A stretch of 64,000 bases of DNA from JACDAN01 sp963802375 (GCA_963802375.1 CAWDIJ010000009.1:124001-188000), one strand, 5' to 3'; counted from the stretch's first letter, positions 25,605-34,327 are shown. Program-made: numbers and translations. Notes: generated by a model from the letters alone, not told the origin.

Positions 25605-25768
25605 AGTGCCCCTTCAGGTGATGCCGCCGCCCTTCTGGTTCGCGAGCACCAAGCCAGAGGCCGCACTCGGACGAGGCAAGGCTAGTCAGCCTTGGTGAGG
25701 ACGAGGGTGGGTTCTGGCGCCGCGTGATCGCGAGCCAGAAGCCGGCATGTATTGCCTGAAGGGGCACT
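25605..25768 (-). repeat. Palindromic dispersed element, copy 2 (164 bases)
   Basis: Ends AGTGCCCCTTCAGG and CCTGAAGGGGCACT form a perfect 14-bp terminal inverted repeat; inside, ATGCCG pairs with CGGCAT, CTTCTGG with CCAGAAG, TCGCGA with TCGCGA, and CAAGGCT with AGCCTTG around AGTC. Relative to copy 1, two terminal-stem pairs differ with pairing kept (T-A to C-G, and T-G to T-A). The element exactly fills the def-fmt junction: its first base completes the def TGA and it ends one base before the fmt GTG. Confidence 0.87.
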
Positions 25769-26334
25769 CACGGCGTGAGGACGGCCTTCGGCCGCAGGAC
25801 CGCGAGTGCCGCCTTTCTCGCCTCGTCGGTCGTGAGGTCGAGGATGAGGACGCCGTCGAGGTGGTCGAGCTCGTGCTGCACCACCCGCGCCGGGTGGTCA
25901 CTGAGCTCCAGCGAAACCTCGCCTCCCTCGAGGTCGCGGCCCTCGACCTTGACGGAGACCGGCCGCTCGACCGGCATCTGCACGCCGACGAGCGACAGGC
26001 AGCCCTCGTCGTCGACGACGCGCTCATCGGAGCTCTCGGCGAGCACGGGGTTGACGACGACGACCGGGTCCGACTCTGCGTCGGGCACGAAGACGAAGAC
26101 CCGGCGGATGACGCCGATCTGGGTGGCCGCGAGACCAACGCCGTTGGCGTCGCGCATCAGGTTCGTCATCCGCTCGGCGAGCCGCCGCAGGTCGTCGTCG
26201 AACGACTCGACCTCCCGTGCCGGCATCCGCAGCACAGGATCGGGGTACTGGCGGATCTGGCCGAGCGCCATCCGCCGGCGAGCCTCCGCCTCGGGGTCGA
26301 GCTCGTCGGTCCTGATCTGTCCGGCCTCTTCCAC
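25768..26334 (-). CDS. def: Peptide deformylase
   Basis: Def removes the formyl group from nascent proteins using a Cys-His-His bound metal. The three family motifs are present in order: GVGLAATQIG near residue 65, EGCLSL near 110 with the metal Cys, and QHELDHLDG near 153 with both His and the catalytic Glu. Length is 188 residues from ATG 26334; the first 20 residues are an acidic extension, and an internal ATG before ALGQIRQYPDPVLR would give a classical start. It lies 24 bases after priA, and its stop codon is completed by the first base of the palindromic element. Confidence 0.93.
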   Translation of the reverse strand: MEEAGQIRTDELDPEAEARRRMALGQIRQYPDPVLRMPAREVESFDDDLRRLAERMTNLMRDANGVGLAATQIGVIRRVFVFVPDAESDPVVVVNPVLAESSDERVVDDEGCLSLVGVQMPVERPVSVKVEGRDLEGGEVSLELSDHPARVVQHELDHLDGVLILDLTTDEARKAALAVLRPKAVLTP

Positions 26335-26358
26335 AGCGGGCCTATGTAATCAAAGGGC

Positions 26359-28302
26359 TCACAGGCTCTGGGGGTCCACGTCAACCGTCGCCGTGACCCC
26401 GGCGCGGCTCATCGCCGGTGCTGCCGACGACAGCAGCGATGCCGCCCTCGAGGCGACCGGGCGAACACGATCCGTCTTCACGAGGAGCTGCGCGCGATGC
26501 CTGCCCCGGAGCCGTAGGAGCGGCGCCGGACCGAGCACGTCGGCTCCGTCCAGCCCCGAGCCGATCTCGCCCAGCAACTGCATCGGGTCCCGGGCATCGG
26601 GGCCGGAGGCAACGACCCGGACGAGGTGGCGAAACGGTGGGTAGCCGAGCTCTCGGCGGCGTTCCAGCTCCTCGGCGAGGAACCGCGTGACGTCGTGGCG
26701 GGCCGCATGGACGATCGGGCGGGCGTCCGGTTGGAACGTCTGGACGATCACCCGGCCCGGCGCGTCACGGCCGCTGCGCCCGGCCAGCTGCGTGACGAGC
26801 TGGAACGTGCGCTCCTCGGCCCGGAAGTCGGGCATTCCCAGGCCTGTGTCGGCGTCGACCACGGCGGCGAGCGCGACCCCGGCGAAGTGGTGTCCCTTGG
26901 CGACCATCTGGGTGCCGACGAGCACCGCGCGGTCGGTCTCGGCGAAGCGCCGCAGCGCGGCGGTCAGCTCGGCCGGGCGGCGGACGGCGTCCGCGTCGAG
27001 CCGGATTCGCTCGAGGCCGGGCACGTGCTCGGCGAGCTCGTGCTCCAGCCGCTGGGTGCCGGCGCCGATGCGAGCGAGCTCAGGCGACCCGCACTCGGGG
27101 CACGCCTCGCCCGTCTCCTCCACGTGCGAGCAGTGGTGGCAGTGGAGCCGCCCGTCGGCGTGGAGGACGAGCGCGACGTCGCAGTTCGGGCAGCGGCGCG
27201 TCTGCCCGCAGGCCCGGCAGTGGACGGCGGGCGCGACTCCCCGGCGGTTCAGGAGCAGGATCGCCTTGCCGCCGTCCTGCTCCAGTGCCCCCAGCTCGGC
27301 AAGGAGCGGCGCCGACAGGGGATAGCCGGCTTCGCGGCGGAGGTCGACGACGCGGACGGGAGGCAACGGCCCGGCGAGACGGCCCCCGAGCTCGAGCCGC
27401 TCGAGCCGCTCCCAGCTCTCCGGTCGCGGCGTCGCAGTGCCGAACACGGCGACGGCGCCCTCGAGCGCCGCCCGCTTCGCCGCAACGGTGCGGGCGTCGT
27501 AGCGTGGATCGGCCTCCTGCTTGTACGACGGGTCGTGCTCCTCGTCGACGCAGATCACGCCGAGCGGCGAGATCGGCGCGAAGACCGCTGAGCGGGCGCC
27601 GACCACGATCGGTGCCTCGCCGCTCGCGATGCGCACACGCTCGTCACGCCGTTCCGCCTCCGTCAGCGAGGAATGGAGAACCGCGATTCGGTCGCCGAAC
27701 CGGGCGCGCAGGCGGCCGACGGTCTGCGGCGCGAGCGCGATCTCCGGGACGAGCACGATCGCGCCCTTGCCCCGGTCGAGCGCCGCCGCGCACGCCTGGA
27801 GGTAGACCTCGGTCTTGCCGCTTCCCGTTGCGCCGTGGAGGAGGAAGTTGCCGCCGTCGCCGTCCAGCGCCTCGACGATCCGACCAAGCGCACCCTTCTG
27901 GCTCTCGCTGAGCTGCGCCGGCGCGGCCTCCCCGCCGAGCGAATCTCGCGTCGCGGGCTGGGGCCGCTCGCCCCGCGCCTTCCGCATCGGAGGCGCGACG
28001 AGCTCGAGCACCCGCGCCGGAGTCGAGCCGTAGTAGTCCGCGAGCCACAGCGCGAGATCGACGAGCGGCTCGGGCAGCTGGTCGACCACGTCGCCGATCG
28101 GCGCCGCCTTCACTCCCTCGGGCGGGCTCTTCTCCAAGCCGACGACCACGCCGCGCCGCTTCGCGCCCGCAAAGCGAATCGAGACGACCGCGCCCTTGCC
28201 GACGTCGGGCGGAACCTCATAGGTGAACGGCCGGGCCACCGCCCGAGACGAGACGAGCGGATAGACGGAGGCGTACGGCACGGCCGCCAGCGTACTGACC
28301 AC
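26359..28302 (-). CDS. priA: Primosomal replication restart helicase PriA
   Basis: PriA reloads the replisome at collapsed forks. The 647-residue protein has the N-terminal 3' DNA-binding domain (VYPLVSSRAVARPFTYEVP), Walker A GATGSGKTEVYL, the DEEH box VDEEHDPSYKQE, and the inserted zinc-binding cysteines CRACGQTRRCPNC and CHHCSH...CPECGS. Helicase motifs V and VI follow (ILVGTQMVAKGHHF, QLAGRSGRDAPG; seen as VLVGTQMVAKGHHF here). I start it at GTG 28302; GTG 28281 is an alternative. The start is only 5 bases from the iron-box palindrome of the divergent transporter operon. Confidence 0.92.
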   Translation of the reverse strand: MVSTLAAVPYASVYPLVSSRAVARPFTYEVPPDVGKGAVVSIRFAGAKRRGVVVGLEKSPPEGVKAAPIGDVVDQLPEPLVDLALWLADYYGSTPARVLELVAPPMRKARGERPQPATRDSLGGEAAPAQLSESQKGALGRIVEALDGDGGNFLLHGATGSGKTEVYLQACAAALDRGKGAIVLVPEIALAPQTVGRLRARFGDRIAVLHSSLTEAERRDERVRIASGEAPIVVGARSAVFAPISPLGVICVDEEHDPSYKQEADPRYDARTVAAKRAALEGAVAVFGTATPRPESWERLERLELGGRLAGPLPPVRVVDLRREAGYPLSAPLLAELGALEQDGGKAILLLNRRGVAPAVHCRACGQTRRCPNCDVALVLHADGRLHCHHCSHVEETGEACPECGSPELARIGAGTQRLEHELAEHVPGLERIRLDADAVRRPAELTAALRRFAETDRAVLVGTQMVAKGHHFAGVALAAVVDADTGLGMPDFRAEERTFQLVTQLAGRSGRDAPGRVIVQTFQPDARPIVHAARHDVTRFLAEELERRRELGYPPFRHLVRVVASGPDARDPMQLLGEIGSGLDGADVLGPAPLLRLRGRHRAQLLVKTDRVRPVASRAASLLSSAAPAMSRAGVTATVDVDPQSL

Positions 28303-28306
28303 CTCT

Positions 28307-28324
28307 TGTAAGGTTGGCCTTACA
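28307..28324 (+). promoter_or_regulatory. Predicted DtxR-family iron box 1
   Basis: TGTAAGG-TTGG-CCTTACA is a perfect 7-bp palindrome with a 4-base spacer, matching the size and AGG/CCT core of DtxR/IdeR operators. It touches the ATG at 28324 of the transporter ATPase and lies 5 bases from priA. An almost identical box stands before the binding-protein gene. Confidence 0.78.
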
Positions 28325-29343
28325 TGAACTGTGGAATGGTGTGCGCCCACGGGGTGTCGAAGCGGTTCGGCCCCACCCGCGCCGTTGACGCTGCCGACCT
28401 CTGCGTCGAGCGCGGCGAGTTCATCGCGTTGCTCGGGCCGAGCGGCTGCGGCAAGACGACCCTCCTGCGCCTGATCGCGGGCTTCGAGCAACCCGAGGAC
28501 GGAACGATCGCGATCGACGGCAGGCGTGTCGCCGGCGGAACGTGGGTCCCGCCCGAGCGCCGTCACGTCGGGATGGTCTTCCAGGACTACGCCCTGTTCC
28601 CGCACCTGACCGTCTCGGACAACGTCGGGTTCGGTCTCGACCGGAAGGGCCGGGCAACGCGGGTGTCCGAAGCCCTCCAGCTCGTGGGACTGAGCGGGCT
28701 CGAGGGCCGCTACCCGTCCGAGCTCTCCGGCGGGCAGCAGCAGCGGGTCGCGCTCGCGCGCGCGCTCGCACCGCGGCCGGCAGTGGTCCTGCTCGACGAG
28801 CCGTGGAGCAACATCGACCCGCTGCGCCGCGCCTCCATGCGGGACGAGCTCTGCGAGATCCTCCGCACGGCCGGAGTCACGACCGTCCTCGTCACCCATG
28901 ACCGCGAGGAGGCGTTCTCGCTCGCGGATCGGATCGCCGTCATGCACGAGGGCTCGATCGTTCAGGCCGGCGTCCCCGAGGAGATCTACTTCGCGCCGGC
29001 GACTCGCTGGGTCGCCGAATTCGTCGGCGCCGCCAACGTCATCGCCGGACGAGCCGCAGGCGGCTACGTCGAGACATCTCTCGGAAGCTTTACCGCGGAA
29101 TGCGACAACGGGCGCGCTCCGGTCGAGGTGCTCGTCCGGCCCGAGCTGCTCGAGCTCCGCCCCAACCCCGAGGGCGCCGGCGAGGTCGTCAGCCGCGAGT
29201 TCCGCGGCCACGACGTCTTCTACCGCGTGCGTCTGAACGACGGCACGGAGGTCTGCTCGCAGCGCCCCTCGACCGAGCGCGTCGCACTCGGCGACCGCGT
29301 CTCGGTCGTCCCGCATGCGGGTCGCGTGACGGTCTTCGGATAG
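28324..29343 (+). CDS. Ferric iron ABC transporter, ATP-binding protein (FbpC-like)
   Basis: A 339-residue ABC ATPase with Walker A GPSGCGKTTLL near residue 40, Q-loop at MVFQDYALFPH, signature LSGGQQQRVALARAL near 136 and Walker B VVLLDEPWSNID. After residue 240 there is a TOBE-like regulatory extension, as in FbpC, PotA and CysA. Neighbouring genes for an FbpA-like lipoprotein, a fused permease and a DtxR regulator assign it to ferric iron import. The first ATG (28324) overlaps the iron box; the ATG at 28336 is an equally good start and would leave the box in the promoter or leader. Confidence 0.9.
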   Translation: MNCGMVCAHGVSKRFGPTRAVDAADLCVERGEFIALLGPSGCGKTTLLRLIAGFEQPEDGTIAIDGRRVAGGTWVPPERRHVGMVFQDYALFPHLTVSDNVGFGLDRKGRATRVSEALQLVGLSGLEGRYPSELSGGQQQRVALARALAPRPAVVLLDEPWSNIDPLRRASMRDELCEILRTAGVTTVLVTHDREEAFSLADRIAVMHEGSIVQAGVPEEIYFAPATRWVAEFVGAANVIAGRAAGGYVETSLGSFTAECDNGRAPVEVLVRPELLELRPNPEGAGEVVSREFRGHDVFYRVRLNDGTEVCSQRPSTERVALGDRVSVVPHAGRVTVFG

Positions 29344-29358
29344 TCTCCTCGGAGGCGC

Positions 29359-29376
29359 TGTAAGGTGCTCCTTACA
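29359..29376 (+). promoter_or_regulatory. Predicted DtxR-family iron box 2
   Basis: TGTAAGG-TGCT-CCTTACA has the same 7-base arms and spacer length as box 1 and lies in the 68-base gap between the ATPase gene and the lipoprotein gene. It implies a second iron-regulated promoter for the binding protein, which is usually needed in excess. Confidence 0.78.
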
Positions 29377-29411
29377 AGCACTGTCAGGCGTCTCTCATAC
29401 AAAGGAGAACG

Positions 29412-30431
29412 ATGCGGAATCTTGTTGTGCTTGGCCTGGCCGTCGTGGCCCTGGCCGGCTGCGGAAGCGACGACGACAACGGAGGAGCGAACGGCGGCAA
29501 GCTGACGATCTACTCCGGGCGTGAGGAAGAGCTGGTCGGCCCGCTGATCGAGAAGTTCGAGCAGACGAGCGGCATCGACGCCGAGGTTCGGTACGGCGAC
29601 AGCGCCGAGCTCGCGGCGACTATCGCCGAAGAGGGCGAGAACAGCCCCGCCGACGTCTTCTTCGCCCAGGACCCTGGGTCCCTTGGCTCACTGGAGGGCG
29701 AGGAGCTGCTCGCGGAGCTTCCGGACGAGATTCTCGATCGCGTTCCCGAGCGCTTCCGCGACGCCGACGGCCGGTGGGTCGGGACCAGCGGCCGCGCCCG
29801 CGTCATCGCCTACAACACCGAAGAGGTCCCCGAGCAGGAGGTACCGAAGACCGTCTCGGACCTGACCGACCCCAGGTGGAAGGGCAAGGTCGGCATCGCG
29901 CCCACGAACGGGTCGTTCCAGGCGTTCGTCACAGCCATGCGCCTGACGGAGGGCGAGGACGCGGCCCGCAGCTGGCTCGAAGGAATGAAGGCGAACGACG
30001 TCAAGGAGTACGAGAGGAACACGCCGATCGTGGAAGCGGTTGCAGCAGGCGAGATCGAGCTCGGGCTCGTAAACCACTACTACCTCGGCCTCATCAAGGA
30101 AGAGAACCCGGATGCCCCGGTGGAGAACTTCTTCCTCTCCTCGAACGATCCAGGCGCGCTGGTCAGCGTCGCGGGCGCCGCAATCATCGAGGGGACTGAC
30201 GACGAGGATCAGGCGCGTGAGTTCGTCGAGTACCTGCTCTCCGACGAGGGCCAGCAGTTCTACGCCGAGGAGGCGGAGGAGGCCGAGTACCCGGTGGTCG
30301 AAGGGATCGAGCCCGGCGAGGGGCTCCAGCCGATCTCCGAGGTCCAGGGCCCCGACGTCGAGCTGGAGGCCCTCGGTCCCGAGCTCGAGAAGACGCTGGA
30401 GATGCTCCGCGAGGTCGGCTTCACGACGTGA
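29412..30431 (+). CDS. Ferric iron ABC transporter substrate-binding lipoprotein (FbpA-like)
   Basis: The 339-residue protein has a lipoprotein signal peptide with lipobox VALAGC at residue 17, then an acidic linker and a periplasmic-binding fold. KLTIYSGREEELVGPLIEKF, the Asp/Tyr-rich RYGDSAELAATI, and VNHYYLGLIKEENPD with its tandem tyrosines match ferric-binding proteins, where two adjacent tyrosines coordinate iron. Translation begins at ATG after a strong AAAGGAG. It is overlapped by the permease gene as GTGA. Confidence 0.92.
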   Translation: MRNLVVLGLAVVALAGCGSDDDNGGANGGKLTIYSGREEELVGPLIEKFEQTSGIDAEVRYGDSAELAATIAEEGENSPADVFFAQDPGSLGSLEGEELLAELPDEILDRVPERFRDADGRWVGTSGRARVIAYNTEEVPEQEVPKTVSDLTDPRWKGKVGIAPTNGSFQAFVTAMRLTEGEDAARSWLEGMKANDVKEYERNTPIVEAVAAGEIELGLVNHYYLGLIKEENPDAPVENFFLSSNDPGALVSVAGAAIIEGTDDEDQAREFVEYLLSDEGQQFYAEEAEEAEYPVVEGIEPGEGLQPISEVQGPDVELEALGPELEKTLEMLREVGFTT

Positions 30432-32011
30432 GCCGTCGCCCGCCGGCGCTGCTGGTCATCGCCGCCGCGGCGATCGTCGCTCTCATCTCACTCCCGCTCG
30501 TCTACCTCCTCGTGCGCGTCGTGGAGGGAGGCGAGCGGGCGTGGGAGATCCTCTTCTCGCGCGCGCTCCTCGAGCTCGTGGTCGACACGGGAGTTCTGGT
30601 CGCCGCGGTAACCGGGACGGCGCTCGCGATCGGGCTCCCGCTGGCCTGGCTGACGACCCGGACCGATCTTCCCTGGCGCGGTTTCTGGGCCACGGCTGCC
30701 GCGCTGCCGCTCGTCATCCCCAGCTACGTCGCGGCGCTGGTCTTCCTCGCGGCGTTCGGCCCCCGCGGGCTGCTCCAGCGCTTGCTCGAGGGGCCGTTCG
30801 GCGTCGAGCGGGTGCCCGAGATCTACGGGCTGCCGGGCGCGTGGCTGGCGCTCACCGTAGCCACGTACCCGTTCGTCTTCATTCTCACCTCGGCGGCGTT
30901 GCACGATCTCGATCCATCGCTGGAGGACGCCTCGCGGGGACTGGGCCGCTCGAGGCTGACGACGTTTCGGCGGGTGACCCTCCCGGTGATCCGCCCCTCG
31001 CTCGCGGCCGGGGCTCTGCTCGTGGCGCTGTACACGCTCGCGGACTTCGGAGCCGTGTCGCTGATGCAGTACGACTCGCTGACGCGCGCCGTCTACCTCC
31101 AGTACCGCGCGCTCTTCGACCGCACGCCGGCGGCCGTGCTCGCGCTCGTCCTCGTCGCGCTCACGGCCCTCGTCTTGGTGCTCGAGCTACGCGCGCGGGG
31201 CAGGGCCCGCACGAGCCGCACCGGGTCAGGCTCCCCGCGACCAGCCCCCATCATCCCGCTCGGCCGGTGGAAGGCGCCGGCGCTTCTCTTCTGCGCGGGC
31301 GTCGTCGGGATCGCTCTGGTGGTGCCTCTCGCCGTGCTCGGCTACTGGGCCGGACGCGCGTTCACCGAAGACGAAGCCATCGGCTGGAGCTGGGAGCCGG
31401 CGGTGAACTCGTTCGGGATCTCTCTCCTCGCAGCTGCCGCGGCCGTTGTCGTCTCCCTCCCGGTCGGGATTCTCGCGGCCCGCTATCCGAGCGCACTCAG
31501 CCGGACCCTCGAGCGCCTGTCGTACGCAGGCAACGCGCTGCCCGGGATCGTGATCGCACTCTCGCTCGTCTTCTTCGCCGCGAACTACGCGACGCCGGTC
31601 TACCAGACGCTTGCGCTGCTCATCTTCGCCTACGTCGTCCGCTTCTTCCCCCAGGCGCTCTCGGGCTCCTACGCGGCGCTCGAGCGGGTCAGCCCGCGGC
31701 TCGAGGAAGCGGGTCGCGCGCTCGGTCGCCGGCCCGCCGACGTCTTCGCGCGCGTGACGGTGCCGCTCGTGACGCCCGGGCTGCTCGCGGGCGGCGCACT
31801 GGTCTTCCTCAGCACGATGAAGGAGCTGCCGGCCACGCTCCTGCTGCGTCCGATCGGGTTCGAGACGCTCGCGACGGAGATCTGGCGGTACACGTCTGTG
31901 GCCTCGTACTCGCGTGCCGCGCTGCCCGCGCTCGCGCTGATCGGGATCTCGGCGCCGCTGGTCTATGCCCTGCGCGCAAGGACCGCTTCGCACGCGGGAG
32001 CGCCCGGATAA
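30428..32011 (+). CDS. Ferric iron ABC transporter, fused double permease (FbpB-like)
   Basis: The 527-residue protein contains two tandem permease modules with about twelve transmembrane helices. Each half has an EAA-type loop that contacts the ATPase: SLEDASRGLGRSRLTTFRRV near residue 165 and LEEAGRALGRRPADVFARV near 430. This duplicated form is typical of FbpB/SfuB iron permeases, so one polypeptide replaces the usual dimer. Start GTG overlaps the lipoprotein stop, and the regulator gene follows after 9 bases. Confidence 0.92.
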   Translation: MSRRPPALLVIAAAAIVALISLPLVYLLVRVVEGGERAWEILFSRALLELVVDTGVLVAAVTGTALAIGLPLAWLTTRTDLPWRGFWATAAALPLVIPSYVAALVFLAAFGPRGLLQRLLEGPFGVERVPEIYGLPGAWLALTVATYPFVFILTSAALHDLDPSLEDASRGLGRSRLTTFRRVTLPVIRPSLAAGALLVALYTLADFGAVSLMQYDSLTRAVYLQYRALFDRTPAAVLALVLVALTALVLVLELRARGRARTSRTGSGSPRPAPIIPLGRWKAPALLFCAGVVGIALVVPLAVLGYWAGRAFTEDEAIGWSWEPAVNSFGISLLAAAAAVVVSLPVGILAARYPSALSRTLERLSYAGNALPGIVIALSLVFFAANYATPVYQTLALLIFAYVVRFFPQALSGSYAALERVSPRLEEAGRALGRRPADVFARVTVPLVTPGLLAGGALVFLSTMKELPATLLLRPIGFETLATEIWRYTSVASYSRAALPALALIGISAPLVYALRARTASHAGAPG

Positions 32012-32020
32012 CCTACGGCC

Positions 32021-32707
32021 GTGGCGCACTCGCACTCGGTCGACGAGTACCTCGAGACGATCTACTTCCTCGCGTTCCCGATCGGGGAGTACAAGCCGCT
32101 CACCGGGGGGACCTCCCCCACGCTCGCCTCGCGCGTCGCCGAGATGCTCGGCGTCTCGCGCGCCTCTGCCGGGGAGATGCTCAAGCGAATGGAGGGCGAG
32201 GGCCTGATCAGCCGGGGCGAGAACAAGGAGGCCATCCTCACCGAGACCGGCAGGGCGCGGGCCGAGCGCGTCGTCCGCAAGCACCGGCTGATCGAGCGTC
32301 TGCTCACGGACTTCATGGACTACACGCCGGCCGAGGCGCACGTCCATGCGGACGAGATCGGCGACTCGTTCTCCGACGACATGGTCGAGCGAATGGCGAA
32401 GAAACTGGGGAATCCCGAGCGCTGCCCGCACGGGTGGCCGGTCGATCCCGAGTTCGAGCAGCGGGAGAACGAGGAGCTGAAGGCGCTCGCGGAGCTGGAC
32501 GAGGGTCAGGCGGCGACGATCGTCCGGCTGGCGGAGCACGACGGAGAGCTCCTGCACTGGTTCTACGACCAGGGCTTCGAGCCCGGCCGCGAGCTTCGGC
32601 TGACCGCCGCGAACCCCGCCGCCGGAAGCTTTCGCGTTCAGCTGAACGGCCGCGAGGAGACCGTCGCGGAGAAGGCTGCCGCGGGGCTCTTCGTCAGGCC
32701 TTCGTAG
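32021..32707 (+). CDS. DtxR/IdeR-family metal-dependent transcriptional regulator
   Basis: A 228-residue regulator. The N-terminal winged helix includes VDEYLETIYFL and SRVAEMLGVSRASAGEMLKR (recognition helix). The dimerisation and metal domain has RKHRLIERLL, HVHADEIGDSFSDDMVERM and NPERCPHGWPV, where the His, Glu, Asp and Cys residues are the metal ligands of DtxR proteins, and an SH3-like domain occupies the last 70 residues. Placement at the end of an iron transporter operon carrying two DtxR-type boxes predicts an iron-activated repressor of that operon, and MntR-like manganese sensing is less likely. Confidence 0.93.
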   Translation: MAHSHSVDEYLETIYFLAFPIGEYKPLTGGTSPTLASRVAEMLGVSRASAGEMLKRMEGEGLISRGENKEAILTETGRARAERVVRKHRLIERLLTDFMDYTPAEAHVHADEIGDSFSDDMVERMAKKLGNPERCPHGWPVDPEFEQRENEELKALAELDEGQAATIVRLAEHDGELLHWFYDQGFEPGRELRLTAANPAAGSFRVQLNGREETVAEKAAAGLFVRPS

Positions 32708-32789
32708 CGGCCAGCAGCCGCGCGAGGGCGGCTGGATCGAGCTCGCCGCGGTTCTTGGCGAGGGCGATGAGTGCTGCCTGCTTGGTCAT
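32694..32789 (-). CDS. Possible 31-residue small protein
   Basis: An ATG preceded by GAGGG opens a short helical Ala/Leu/Lys frame (MTKQAALIALAKNRGELD...) that ends inside the 3' end of the convergent regulator gene. No family is recognised. The amino-acid pattern is amphipathic and free of the Arg-rich look of shadow frames, but the length gives little statistical support. Confidence 0.3.
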   Translation of the reverse strand: MTKQAALIALAKNRGELDPAALARLLAATKA

Positions 32790-32827
32790 GGCCCTCAACG
32801 TTCGCAGGCGGGCCTGAGGTTCCTGCT

Positions 32828-33002
32828 GGAGGGTTTGGCGGAATATCGCTCGTTGTCAGGGCGCGGCCTGACGACACAGCCGGTATTTCGCCGAACCCTC
32901 CTAGCGCGAGGGACTGTCCCTCGGGCCTGGCTCGCGGGGACATGGAGTTCGTGACGAAAGCGTGACGATCTGCTGCCGCGGGCGCACCCGCAGCGCAGAT
33001 CG
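32828..33002 (+). other. Intergenic string of three hairpins (possible structured RNA)
   Basis: The 287-base gap before metK is the longest gene-free stretch if the 31-residue frame is real (about 370 if not). It holds a 21-bp stem (32828-32848 with 32881-32901) whose three non-Watson-Crick pairs are all G-U on the plus strand, continued inward by a 9-bp stem (32852-32860 with 32867-32875); a 7-bp stem CGAGGGA/TCCCTCG (32907-32923); and CGATCTGC/GCAGATCG (32966-32973 with 32995-33002). The rest of the gap, 33003-33076, shows nothing I can name. Confidence 0.6.
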
Positions 33003-33076
33003 GCGATCCTCGTGAAGCGGCGTGCCGGCGGCGGCTGTCCCGAGGGGACGACCCATCCGGGCAAGCGCCCGTGCGC

Positions 33077-34327
33077 CTAGACCGCGGCCTTCTCGCCCAG
33101 GCCTGCTGCGGCCTTCAGCGCGGCCGCCTTGTCCGTCCGCTCCCACGTGAAGTCGTGGTCGTCGCGGCCGAAGTGCCCGTACGCCGCCGTCTTCGCGTAG
33201 ATCGGCCGTCCGAGCTCGAGGTCACGGATGATGGCGCCCGGCCGCAGGTCGAAGTGCTCCTTGACGAGCTCCTCGATCCGCGAGACCGGAATCTTCTCCG
33301 TGTCGAAGGTCCTCACGGCGACCGACACGGGATGCGCGACGCCGATTGCGTAGGCGACGTTCACCTCGCACCGGTCGGCGAGCTCTGCCGCCACGAGGTT
33401 CTTGGCGACGTACCGGGCTGCATAGGCGGCCGAGCGGTCGACCTTCGTCGGATCCTTGCCCGAGAAGGCGCCGCCGCCGTGCCGCGCGGCCCCGCCGTAG
33501 GTGTCGACGATGATCTTGCGCCCGGTGAGCCCCGTGTCACCCATCGGCCCACCGAGGACGAACTTCCCGGTCGGGTTCACGTAGACGAAGTCGCGATCGT
33601 CGTACAGCCGGCGCTCGTCGTAGAGACGCGGGTCGAGGATCGGATGCAGGACGTGCTCGACGACGTCCTCCTTGATCGTCTCCGGATCGACGTTCTCTTC
33701 GTGCTGCGTCGACACCAGGAGGCGCACGATCTCGACCGGCGTCTGGCGACCGTGCTCGTCGACCTCGTACCGGATCGTCACCTGCGCCTTGCCGTCCGGG
33801 CGCAAGTACTTGAGCTGCTCGGACTTCCGGACGCCCGCCAGCCGCCGCGCGATCTTGTGCGCGAGCATGATTGGGAGCGGCATCAGCTCCTGCGTCTCGT
33901 TGGAGGCGTAGCCGAACATCATCCCCTGGTCGCCCGCGCCGATCTGGTCGACCGGGTCGTCGTCGCCCGGGTCGTGCTGCACCTCGTACGACTGGTCGAC
34001 GCCCTGCGCGATGTCAGGCGACTGCTCGTCGATCGCGACGACGACGCCGCAGGTGGTTGCGTCGAATCCCCACTCCGAGTGCGTGTAGCCGATCTCCGAG
34101 ATCCGCTCGCGGACGAGCGCGGGGATATCGACGTACGTCTCGGTCGAGATCTCCCCCGCCACGACGACGAGCCCGGTCGTGATCAGCGTCTCGCACGCGA
34201 CACGCCCGCCGGGGTCGTCCTTCAGGACCGCGTCCAGCACGGTGTCGGAGACCTGGTCGGCGATCTTGTCCGGGTGGCCCTCGGTGACCGACTCGGACGT
34301 GAAGAGGAACTCGCGATGCGCAGCCAT
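33077..34327 (-). CDS. metK: S-adenosylmethionine synthetase
   Basis: MetK makes SAM from methionine and ATP. The 416-residue protein has SESVTEGHPDKIADQ at the start (ATP and substrate His), the hexapeptide region GAGDQGMMFGYASNE near residue 123, the P-loop-like HGGGAFSGKDPTKVDRSA near 285 and GGPMGDTGLTGRK near 262. It is complete and of usual length. It starts at ATG 34327, 15 bases after the DUF3352 lipoprotein gene on the same strand, and is the last gene of this long run. Confidence 0.96.
   Translation of the reverse strand: MAAHREFLFTSESVTEGHPDKIADQVSDTVLDAVLKDDPGGRVACETLITTGLVVVAGEISTETYVDIPALVRERISEIGYTHSEWGFDATTCGVVVAIDEQSPDIAQGVDQSYEVQHDPGDDDPVDQIGAGDQGMMFGYASNETQELMPLPIMLAHKIARRLAGVRKSEQLKYLRPDGKAQVTIRYEVDEHGRQTPVEIVRLLVSTQHEENVDPETIKEDVVEHVLHPILDPRLYDERRLYDDRDFVYVNPTGKFVLGGPMGDTGLTGRKIIVDTYGGAARHGGGAFSGKDPTKVDRSAAYAARYVAKNLVAAELADRCEVNVAYAIGVAHPVSVAVRTFDTEKIPVSRIEELVKEHFDLRPGAIIRDLELGRPIYAKTAAYGHFGRDDHDFTWERTDKAAALKAAAGLGEKAAV

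Noticed and set aside
26359..29316. A 985-residue form of PriA
   Set aside because: The first 330 residues are antisense to the transporter ATPase gene and have no PriA similarity.
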